DNA of 64,000 nucleotides from Cyanosarcina radialis HA8281-LM2. GTDB taxonomy: Bacteria > Cyanobacteriota > Cyanobacteriia > Cyanobacteriales > CCAP-1448. Positions within the stretch are counted from its first letter, which is position 1; the number at the start of each line of letters is the position of its first letter. A program made the translations under genes and the position numbers. The notes beneath the pieces were generated by a model. That model saw only the letters and a list, made by a program, of their open reading frames with translations, made no database searches and was not told the DNA's origin. Shown here piece after piece: positions 25,555 through 32,793 of the stretch. The stretch spans positions 124,001-188,000 of the forward strand of contig JAHHHA010000005.1 of assembly GCA_019359615.1 (NCBI GenBank), in the 5' to 3' direction.

Positions 25555-26739
25555 CTACCCATGTTGACCAGCGCCGATCGATTCAAATTGCTGCCAGCAA
25601 AGATACAGTGCTCGTGGGACGTGAAAGCAGCCTTTCCATTTGCCCCCTTTCAGATTTAATAGCACATCTCCACGGCGATCGAGGTAGCCAAACCACTCGC
25701 CGTATTCTGGATCGGCAAAGTGCGACCAGGCATAATCGTGTACCTTTTGATACCACGACCAGCATTCGGGGCGCTGCGTCAAACGATAGCCCATGGCTAG
25801 GGCTACCAGCGTTTCTAGGTGTACCCACCACAGTTTTTGATTCCACTCCAATTGTTGGGGCGGATGACCCTCAGCATCCATAAAGTAATACAATCCCCCA
25901 TACTCCTCATCCCAAGCAAAATTGAGGATATTGAGGACGACATCGATCGCTCGATCTATGGTCTTGGCATCCTGGCGGCGCTGGGCGATGTCCATAATAA
26001 ACCACATCGCTTCAATGCCATGACCGGGGTTGAGCAGTCGTCCTTCAAAACAGTCTACGTGCGAACCATCGGGGGCAACGTTTTCGTACATCAACCCGCG
26101 TTCCGAGTCGAGAAAATCTGTCATCACTTCCCGCACGGTTTTGTCTAAGATACTCTCTAAGCGATCGCTAGGCAGCAGCCAACTCATTTCCAGCGACAGA
26201 TTGGCTAAAATCATCGGCACCGCTAGGGTTTTCAGGGGACGAGTACCGGGGTAGGTCTTGTTATATTTTCCCTTGGGGTTATCTTGGCGGCGCAACACGT
26301 TATTGTAAGCTTGCAGCGCCACTTCTTTGGCCCATTCTTCGCCAGCGGCGAGAGCGTAGCGACTGAATGCCATGGCGGCAAAGCAGTCAGAAAAGATATT
26401 GTAGGGCTGCACCAAAGGCTCTCCAGTGCGATTTAGGGCAAAGTACCAGTTACCCTCTTCATCTCGACCGTATTTAGCCAGAAAATCGGCACCATTTTTA
26501 GCAATTTGCAGCCAATCTTCTCGGCGTTCCAACTGCTGGTAAAGCATCGAAAAAGTCCACACCTGGCGATTTTGCAGCCAGATAAACTTATCGGTGTCGT
26601 ACACCTTACCAGTTCGATCTAGACAAGTGAAATAGCCGCCTTTTTCCCAATCGATCGAGTGTTTTTCCCAAAAAGCGATCGCATCTTCGAGCAGGGCATT
26701 TTTATAAAGTTCGGCCAATTTTTTGTATTCTTCGGTCAT
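25555..26739 (-). CDS. N-acylglucosamine 2-epimerase family protein
   Basis: The 394-residue protein is an (alpha/alpha)6-barrel sugar epimerase like renin-binding protein: [20 protein letters not shown] (about 51-70), [15 protein letters not shown] with the catalytic His (about 239) and [31 protein letters not shown] with the second His near the C-terminus. It interconverts N-acetylglucosamine and N-acetylmannosamine; in cyanobacteria it may also act on cellobiose-like sugars. ATG 26739 is chosen, since the upstream extension to 26799 reads through a HIP1-rich spacer. It precedes mtnP. Confidence 0.88.
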   Translation of the reverse strand: MTEEYKKLAELYKNALLEDAIAFWEKHSIDWEKGGYFTCLDRTGKVYDTDKFIWLQNRQVWTFSMLYQQLERREDWLQIAKNGADFLAKYGRDEEGNWYFALNRTGEPLVQPYNIFSDCFAAMAFSRYALAAGEEWAKEVALQAYNNVLRRQDNPKGKYNKTYPGTRPLKTLAVPMILANLSLEMSWLLPSDRLESILDKTVREVMTDFLDSERGLMYENVAPDGSHVDCFEGRLLNPGHGIEAMWFIMDIAQRRQDAKTIDRAIDVVLNILNFAWDEEYGGLYYFMDAEGHPPQQLEWNQKLWWVHLETLVALAMGYRLTQRPECWSWYQKVHDYAWSHFADPEYGEWFGYLDRRGDVLLNLKGGKWKGCFHVPRALYLCWQQFESIGAGQHG

Positions 26740-26854
26740 AAAATTAAATCCAGACGATCGATCGTAATTATGTAGTGATAAGGTGCAATGCGATCGCACT
26801 ACACGTTAGATGGTCTGCGTGGAGGAAATGAGCTATAGCAATTCTCAATTTAAT

Positions 26855-28097
26855 GGCTCTCCTCCATTTAAGAGGATAACTAAAACTTATTTAAATAAGC
26901 AAGCTAACAGTTTTTCACGCAAAGAATCGAATGTATTAAAGCCATAGCTTTGTCTAATAATCAATTTAATCTTATTATTAATTCCCTCCATGACTCCACT
27001 AGTTGTTCTTTGAATAAAGTAATGGCAAATCTCCTGAGTATGTTTGGCTAAAGTTTCAGCCGTCTGACCGAAAAGACAGCGAGCCAAAACTAACCACTTT
27101 TGAAACCTTCTCAATCCCATTTTCACAGTCGTGCTGGTTTCATAAATATCTCGAAGTTCCTCTTTTAACTCATAAGCAATAGTTAAGCACGGAGACTGAT
27201 TTAATAGTTCTTGTAAGTCGAGCTTTTCTTCTGGAGTTAAATCTGGACTATTTTTCATCAGCAAACAGCGATTTTTTAAGCCTTTTAAATCTAATGATAA
27301 TCGAATTTTATTCAAAGCTTTGTTGACTAATTTCATGACGTGAAATCGATCGATTACAATTACAGCTTGGGGGAAAACTTTTTTAATTACTTTCGGAAAA
27401 CCGCCCCACATATCTACACTAACTTCTTTGACCTTTTCCCTAATTTCCAGGGTTTGCTGGTTTAAAACTTCGATAATCTCATCGCTTTGATGAGAATCAA
27501 TTACTTCTAATAAAGAGCTTTTGTCCAGGTCACTCACCACAGTAACAAAATTTCCTTGCCCTTTTTGACGACTAAATTCATCTAGGCTTAAACGCTCAGG
27601 TAGTCCCCAGTCTTTTTTTTCTACTGGCCATTCTTTGAAAAATACTGGTGACTATTTTCGGGCTTAAATCTTCATTTTGACTCACTTGTTCGGCGGTTAA
27701 CTCTTTCACTCTTTCATAAATATACTCTTCGTACCTGACGGTATATCGTCTTCTCGTTTCGAGAAAACTAAGGCGTTCGGTTGAAGTTTTTTGGCAGTTA
27801 GGACATTCAAATTGGCGACGAGGGACTTGCAGATAGACTTTTTGCCCACAAATCGATAAATCTCTGACTAAAATTGGACGATCTTCATGTAATTTATCAG
27901 TGTAAGTTTGACAATGATGGCAGTTAATTCCCTCATTAATTAAATCTAATTTTAGAATAATAAACCCTGCTTTTTGATAACAAGTAAAGACGGTGGCATA
28001 GGGCAACCCTAATAAGGTATCTAAATGAATATCCATGGTAACGGCAGAGGTAAAATGTAGCGCCAGCTACATTTTACCTCTTTATGCTCAGAGAGCC
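26855..28097 (-). mobile_element. ISL3-family insertion sequence
   Basis: About 1243 bp. The left end GGCTCTCCTCCATTTAAGAG (from 26855) and the right end read inwards GGCTCTCTGAGCATAAAGAG (from 28097) form imperfect inverted repeats with a fully shared GGCTCTC tip and shared AAGAGG. Inside is one transposase gene on the minus strand, frameshifted. No 8-bp target duplication is evident (AATTTAAT left, GAATTTTT right). The right end cuts into the Uma2 gene. Confidence 0.8.
26887..28036 (-). pseudogene. ISL3 family transposase, one frameshift
   Basis: The 5' part (28036-27596, 146 residues) has the zinc-ribbon CHHCQTYTDKLHED...CPNCQKTS and the helix-turn-helix. The 3' part (to 26887) holds the DDE nuclease: VVSDLDKSSLLEVIDSH, VSVDMWGGFPKVIKKVFPQA, IVIDRFHVMKLVNKALNKIR, and the terminal RTTSGVMEGINNKIKLIIRQ with catalytic Asp, Asp and Glu. 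The frames differ by one base: the first stops after RKKRLGTT while the second is open from FKEWPVEKKDWGLPERLSL. Removing one A from the A8 run at 27613-27620 would join them. Read as one inactivated gene unless frameshifting occurs. Confidence 0.85.
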
Positions 28098-28796
28098 GAA
28101 TTTTTGAGACAATTGCCGTACAAATGCAGCGTGTTCTGGAGAATTTAATCCTTGTTGTAAAACGGCTAAAACAGTAGTCATATCGCCTGCTAATAAAGCA
28201 CCGATCGCCAACCATAAACCTGGAAAAACTCGACTTTTAATAATGCCTGCTTCATCGGCTGTCAGCGTTACATATTCGCCGTTTTGTAAGCTGAACCAAT
28301 CGAGTCTATTATCCAATGTTTGCCAAACAATATATTCTCTAACTCCATTGCGACGATAAGCTTTCTTTTTATCGTGCAAGTCATTTGCTGCACTGCTAGC
28401 CGCCACTTCTGCCACTAATTCGGGTGCGCCTTCCACGTAGTCGTCTTCACTAATACGTGCTTGCCTGCCGCATCTCTCATCAATTAACAGCACTACATCA
28501 GGTTGCGGTTCGTTATCTAGATCCAGACGAACGGTAGAATTGTTGCCTAACTCTACTCCAGGAGTAAAAATTTGATAATTTCCTAACCAAACAATCAAAC
28601 GTCCATGAGGTTTGCCATGACTGTTGAATCGTAACGGTGAGGCCACATACACAACTCCTTCAACTAATTCAGCTTTTTTGATGTGTGGCATGGCTGTATA
28701 ACGCCGCTCGAATTCTAACAGAGAAAGGCGATCGCCACTTTCTAAAAGCGGAATGCGATCGCTTGAATTTAAACCTAGTTTCACAGAAGCTGTCAT
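28074..28796 (-). CDS. Uma2 family endonuclease, C-terminus replaced by IS end
   Basis: The 240-residue protein (DUF820/Uma2, PD-(D/E)XK fold) shows KAELVEGVVYVASPLRFNSH, PQPDVVLLID and APELVAEVAASSAANDLHDKK, with nuclease-type Glu, Asp, Glu and Lys in order, then YRRNGVREYIVWQTLDNRLDW. ATG 28796 has a perfect GGGAGGA ribosome binding site; the longer frame to 28853 is rejected. The last seven codons (GSLSIKR and stop) are read from the right end of the adjoining ISL3 element, so the native C-terminus was lost or altered. Biological role of Uma2 genes, common in cyanobacteria, is unknown. Confidence 0.85.
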   Translation of the reverse strand: MTASVKLGLNSSDRIPLLESGDRLSLLEFERRYTAMPHIKKAELVEGVVYVASPLRFNSHGKPHGRLIVWLGNYQIFTPGVELGNNSTVRLDLDNEPQPDVVLLIDERCGRQARISEDDYVEGAPELVAEVAASSAANDLHDKKKAYRRNGVREYIVWQTLDNRLDWFSLQNGEYVTLTADEAGIIKSRVFPGLWLAIGALLAGDMTTVLAVLQQGLNSPEHAAFVRQLSQKFGSLSIKR

Positions 28797-28841
28797 CAAT
28801 TCCTCCCAGATTCCCTTTCCGATCTCCAATTTTTGACTTTT

Positions 28842-28869
28842 GTACGGGCGCAATGCTTTGCGCCCCTAC
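28842..28869. terminator. GTACGGGCGCAA palindrome between Uma2 and Band7 genes
   Basis: Imperfect 28-bp palindrome (gtacgggcgcaatg / ctttgcgcccctac), relative of the perfect one at 62416-62443. On the minus strand it follows the Band7 stop codon by 8 bp and is followed by AAAAGTCAAAAATTGG, so it could end that transcript; it may also be a dispersed repeat. Confidence 0.4.
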
Positions 28870-28876
28870 GACTTTT

Positions 28877-29866
28877 TTACGCTTCCTCTTCTAAATCTAA
28901 AAACTGAGGCTCCGATCGATCGATATCTCCGACGATCGATCGAATTCCTTCTAAGGTAGCGGGAATGCTGCGGGGATCGATAAACATGACTTTGCTGCTA
29001 TCGCTCTTGCCAATGGTAGATCCCATATCGAGATAGCCTAAAGCAAATAACACTTCTAAGGCTTGGGCGGCTTGGGGGTTGCTCTTGATTTTTTGGGAAA
29101 TAATTTCAGCCGACTCAGCGATCGCTTGAGCTTTGAGGATTTGTTGGCGATATTCAGCCTGTGCTTTCAGGATCAGTGCTTGTTGTTGGGCTTGTGCATC
29201 TAAAACTACAGATTTTTGACGCGCTTCTGCGTCTAAAATCCTGGATTCTGCTTGCCCTCTAGCAGAGTTAATCGCTGCTTCTCTCTCCCCTTCAGAGTTG
29301 AGAATTGCTGCCCGCTTTTTCCGTTCGGCTGACATCTGCAATTCCATCGATTCTTGAACCGCTTGAGAAGGGATCAAATCTCTAAGTTCTACCCTTGTGA
29401 CTTTAATTCCCCAAGGCTCGGTGGCAATATCTAACTCTCTGAGGAGATACTCGTTAATTTTAGTCCGAGCAGTAAAGGTTTCATCTAAATCTAAAGTTCC
29501 CATTTCGGCCCGAATTTGAGTGAGAATTAAATTCTGTAAGGCTGAATAGAGATTTTCGACTTTGTAGTAAGCTTTTTCCATATCAATTATTCGCCAATAG
29601 ACCACCGCATCAACGGTAATGCTAACGTTATCGCGGGTAATACAAGATTGCGGCGGTACTTCCATCACTCGCTCCCGGATGGTGGCTTGATAGGCAATTC
29701 TTTGATAAACCGGAATCATAAAATTCAATCCCGGTGTTAGTTTTTTACCGTTATACTTACCTAAAGTTTCAACTAAAGCTTCTTCTCCTTGCTTGATAAT
29801 CTTGACTCCAGAAAGTGCCGATCCACCTAAGAAGATAGCTATAACCAGACCGAATAATGGCTCCAT
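28877..29866 (-). CDS. SPFH/Band 7 protein (stomatin/paraslipin type)
   Basis: A 329-residue membrane-scaffold protein. An N-terminal hydrophobic segment ([20 protein letters not shown]) anchors it; the SPFH domain spans about 22-185 ([53 protein letters not shown]). A long Ala/Glu/Gln-rich coiled coil (about 185-265) and a tail of about 60 residues ([21 protein letters not shown]-like) follow, as in slipin-2/paraslipins. These proteins form oligomeric membrane microdomains and recruit proteases. The NfeD-type gene immediately upstream on the same strand is the classic partner. Confidence 0.93.
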   Translation of the reverse strand: MEPLFGLVIAIFLGGSALSGVKIIKQGEEALVETLGKYNGKKLTPGLNFMIPVYQRIAYQATIRERVMEVPPQSCITRDNVSITVDAVVYWRIIDMEKAYYKVENLYSALQNLILTQIRAEMGTLDLDETFTARTKINEYLLRELDIATEPWGIKVTRVELRDLIPSQAVQESMELQMSAERKKRAAILNSEGEREAAINSARGQAESRILDAEARQKSVVLDAQAQQQALILKAQAEYRQQILKAQAIAESAEIISQKIKSNPQAAQALEVLFALGYLDMGSTIGKSDSSKVMFIDPRSIPATLEGIRSIVGDIDRSEPQFLDLEEEA

Positions 29867-29970
29867 ATGCTTAATCCTTTGTTAGTTATTAATCTGTCAG
29901 TTAGCAATTTTTGGCACGTTCGCTGCGCCTTCTACTTCGCTCAGTACATCGCTCAGTGCAAGCATTTAAC

Positions 29971-30399
29971 TCAATCGAGATGTTCTGGCATCACAATCAA
30001 TGTAGTGCCTTCGCGTCCGACTACATAAACTTTGCGATCGCTCTCGATCGCACAACCCGTTTCTCCACAACGCGCCCGCCAGGAATTGCCTTCATATAGC
30101 ACCCGTCCCGTCTGTCCTGGTAAAATTTCTGTTAGTGTCTGAGCCTCCGTAGCATCTTGAATAGCACGAACCTTGCGCTTGGGCACGAAACGATGGCTGA
30201 TGAAGACAAAAATTGTGGAAAAAAGCATCCAAAGAAAAATTTGTAACCCCACCTGCGACGGCAGCGCGATCGCTACTAATGCCACCCCAAAAGCGCTGAT
30301 TCCCATGACGAAAGCAGTAAACGCAGTGGGAACGACAGCCTCGATCGAGCAAAGTATAATCCCAGCTATCAGCCAGAGGGCGCTAGGGCTAAGCCACAT
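29971..30399 (-). CDS. NfeD family membrane protein
   Basis: The 142-residue short-form NfeD: membrane helices at about 6-25 (ALWLIAGIILCSIEAVVPTA), 28-47 and 52-70, then the soluble OB-fold beta barrel (about 88-140, LPGQTGRVLYEGNSWRARCG, VYVVGREGTTLIVMP). NfeD proteins pair with stomatin/SPFH proteins in conserved two-gene operons; here the SPFH gene follows 104 bp downstream, with a TTCGCTGCGCC-type repeat between. A role in membrane quality control is inferred from the family. Confidence 0.92.
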   Translation of the reverse strand: MWLSPSALWLIAGIILCSIEAVVPTAFTAFVMGISAFGVALVAIALPSQVGLQIFLWMLFSTIFVFISHRFVPKRKVRAIQDATEAQTLTEILPGQTGRVLYEGNSWRARCGETGCAIESDRKVYVVGREGTTLIVMPEHLD

Positions 30400-30469
30400 A
30401 TTAACCTCTCAGTCATTACATTTTTAATATTGCATAGTGTTAGATGGAACCATTCCACCATTTCCCCTT

Positions 30470-31975
30470 ATGAAGAGTTCGGAGCCGCAGATCGATCGCC
30501 ATTTGTGGGCAGCCAATCTGTCGGCAAAACTAATACCTGCTGGCAAGCTAGTCGCCAATAGATATCAAGCACTTGCCCCGCAAATTTGGCTAGATACCAA
30601 TCCTCAAATCGCTCCATCCGCCTTTGAGCCTCAATCTGATGAGATTGTTCCTTACCAGCGGTTAGCCGATCGATACCTGCATTGTCCCCAAGTGTATGGA
30701 TACACAGAGTCGATCGAAGATTTAGGATCGCCAGGGGTACTGTTGCTGAAAAACGTACCTCTAGATCCTGAAGGTCATCTCATGCCATCAATTATAGAAG
30801 CGTGGTCTGAGGCATCGCCAGTACGTCAAGTTTACTGGCTGTGGCAAATGTTGCAACTCATGCCCTCTTTAGCCGAACTCAATGTCGCTTCTAGTCTCTT
30901 ATTGGGGGATAATCTCCGAGTGGATGGATGGCGAGTGCGGCTATTGCAACTTTATCAAGATTCAGGCGATCGATCTGGAGTTCATAACCTCCAAAAACTG
31001 GGAAATTGTTGGTCATCTTGGTTTCAGGCAGCCCAGGAACCAATAAAAAACAAACTGCAAGCTATTTATCAAAGGATGCAGGTCCAAAAAGCAACAGTAG
31101 AGGCAATAGCTCCACAACTCAATCTGTTGTTACTCGAACAAGCGGCACAGTCGTCCTTAAGCTTGCAGGTAGCAGCAAAGAGCGCTCGCCATCCAGATAG
31201 CTGCTATCCCCACCCAACAGAGGAGCAGAGCGGAATTTCTCCCCCTCTCCCCCTCTCCCCCTCTCTCCCTCTCTCCCAGCACCTTTCGATCGTCTGCACT
31301 CCTACTAGAAGTAATGCTGAAGGGGCAACGGTCAGCCGATGGGCAGTTAAGTCGATTCAGGTTCTGGTACGGGCGCTGTTAAAAGAAGTTGCCGAACAGC
31401 CTCAAATTATGACTCCGGAGGTAGTAGCGCAGCAGTTAGAGGTAATTATTCGCGTTACTAATAACTTACTTGCTGCCCGCAATGAGGAACGACCAGAATT
31501 GCGCTACCCATTGGGGGCGACACTAATAATGGCAATTCAGTTACCGCAGCTAGTACGAACTGCCAAGGGGACTGCTAACGCGCCTGAACTCTACATCGCT
31601 CGACTGGGAGACAGCCATGCTTATTGGCTCGATGCCCGTCAAATCATACCCCTGACCGACTCTAGCCCAGCGATCGATCCAGCCGAAGTCGAATCGAGTG
31701 CTACCACTATCCCTCAAGCCTTGGGTATCAGCGATCCAGTGCTCTTACACCCTCAGATCCAGAGATTAATTATCGAAGAAGACGGGATGTTACTGTTGAG
31801 TTCTGAAAGCCTTAGTCATAATTGCTTAGAGCAGTTCGGGAGCGACTGTACTCCAGCAATTTTGGCAGGCAAAATGGCACTTGAGGAAGCGGTGGAGTCT
31901 TTAATTAACTTAGGCGATCGCCATAATTTGTCAGTAGTTTTGACTCATTACCGCGTTTCCTTACCGCTAGCATAG
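30470..31975 (+). CDS. PP2C-like protein, probably degenerate
   Basis: The 501-residue soluble protein has a C-terminal part (about 320-500) resembling PP2C phosphatases: PLGATLIMAIQLPQLV, LYIARLGDSHAYWLD (GDSxAY motif), IIEEDGMLLLSSESLSHN, and the end RHNLSVVLTHYRV. The first Asp-rich motif typical of PP2C is replaced by STPTRSNAEGATVSRW-like sequence (CTPTRSNAEGATVSRWAVKS), so metal binding may be lost. The N-terminal 230 residues are unique. A low-complexity insert of Pro/Leu/Ser (about 253-270) comes from a CCCTCT repeat. Start could also be GTG 30437. Function uncertain. Confidence 0.55.
   Translation: MKSSEPQIDRHLWAANLSAKLIPAGKLVANRYQALAPQIWLDTNPQIAPSAFEPQSDEIVPYQRLADRYLHCPQVYGYTESIEDLGSPGVLLLKNVPLDPEGHLMPSIIEAWSEASPVRQVYWLWQMLQLMPSLAELNVASSLLLGDNLRVDGWRVRLLQLYQDSGDRSGVHNLQKLGNCWSSWFQAAQEPIKNKLQAIYQRMQVQKATVEAIAPQLNLLLLEQAAQSSLSLQVAAKSARHPDSCYPHPTEEQSGISPPLPLSPSLPLSQHLSIVCTPTRSNAEGATVSRWAVKSIQVLVRALLKEVAEQPQIMTPEVVAQQLEVIIRVTNNLLAARNEERPELRYPLGATLIMAIQLPQLVRTAKGTANAPELYIARLGDSHAYWLDARQIIPLTDSSPAIDPAEVESSATTIPQALGISDPVLLHPQIQRLIIEEDGMLLLSSESLSHNCLEQFGSDCTPAILAGKMALEEAVESLINLGDRHNLSVVLTHYRVSLPLA
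31222..31279. repeat. CCCCCTCT tandem repeat inside the PP2C-like gene
   Basis: CTCCCCCTCTCCCCCTCTCC and continuing tract, about 50 bp, read in frame as SPPLPLSPSLPLSQ. The same sort of tract is otherwise found in spacers of this window. Confidence 0.8.
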
Positions 31976-32065
31976 AAAATCTCAAAGTCAAAATATAAGA
32001 TGGGTTGGCCCTACTGTGCAAAAATAATAAGGTTGTCTTTGACCAAAATCTGGGCGTGGTATCAG

Positions 32066-32079
32066 CGGTATTAATACCG
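32066..32079. promoter_or_regulatory. Perfect palindrome upstream of ftrV
   Basis: CGGTATTAATACCG, a 14-bp perfect palindrome 23 bp before the ftrV start codon. Size and position suit an operator or a leader hairpin; the binding factor is unknown. Confidence 0.4.
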
Positions 32080-32102
32080 TTGGAGAGGAAACACATAAAG
32101 TT

Positions 32103-32327
32103 ATGAAAATTGGCGATCGCGTTCGTATTATTGAATCTGTAATTGTTTACCATCATCCCGAACACCGAGGTCAACCCCTTGACATCAAAGACCGAGAGGG
32201 AGAAATCGTCTCTTTTGCTAATGAGTGGCAAGGTAAAGCGATCAGTGCCAATTTCCCTGTGGTTGTTAAGTTTGACAAAAAATTCCGCGCCCACTTGCGC
32301 CCAGATGAGGTAGAAGTTTTGTCGTAA
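32103..32327 (+). CDS. ftrV: Ferredoxin-thioredoxin reductase variable (alpha) chain
   Basis: The 74-residue protein matches FtrV over its length: MKIGDRVRIIESVIVYHHPE, DIKDREGEIVSFANEWQGK, ISANFPVVVKFDKKFRAHLR, DEVEVL. It forms an SH3-like open barrel that supports the catalytic FtrC chain in the enzyme passing electrons from photosynthetic ferredoxin to thioredoxin, thus light-regulating metabolism. ftrC is not in the window. ATG 32103 follows GGAGAGGAAACACATAAAGTT, a good purine-rich ribosome binding region. Found only in organisms with oxygenic photosynthesis and close relatives. Confidence 0.95.
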   Translation: MKIGDRVRIIESVIVYHHPEHRGQPLDIKDREGEIVSFANEWQGKAISANFPVVVKFDKKFRAHLRPDEVEVLS

Positions 32328-32481
32328 CCAGAAGAGGGCGAGAGGGCGAGAAAATAATTCCGAATTACGAACTCCTGAAATCCTTTGAGGTTAATGGTGT
32401 GGCAGGGCGGGTTCAATTGCGCCTTGATGGTTAGGGGAGAAGAGGGCTGGCAAAACCCGCCCCTACAAGCGAACTCCTGGC

Positions 32482-32709
32482 TTATTTTCTCCCGCGATTG
32501 AACCAACCCATAATATTGATGTCGCCTTTAAGTTTCTCTGCCTCTTGCTGGTGCAGTTCGGCCGTGCTTTGATACCACTGACAGTAATCGGCCATCGCTT
32601 GTCGATATTCAGCTTCGCGGCGAAACTCGTGCGCCATGCGATAAGAGATAAATATTTCCGCCGCTGGTGAGCGGATAGGATTAATTTGGATAAACTCCTT
32701 GGGAATCAT
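32482..32709 (-). CDS. Small conserved hypothetical protein, 75 aa
   Basis: A short helical, charged protein (EFRREAEYRQAMADYCQWYQ; STAELHQQEAEKLKGDINIM; ending WFNRGRK). No signal peptide or hydrophobic segment. I do not recognise a named family, though codon use and the clean gene limits support a real gene. It is divergent from the helicase gene that begins 85 bp away. Confidence 0.6.
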   Translation of the reverse strand: MIPKEFIQINPIRSPAAEIFISYRMAHEFRREAEYRQAMADYCQWYQSTAELHQQEAEKLKGDINIMGWFNRGRK

Positions 32710-32793
32710 CTAAATTGGGGTTTGAGGTTTTACATTAGGAAAAGGCTGCTTTATCTTTTTTAGCCTAATATCCACCTCAGTTGCGTACCCAAA

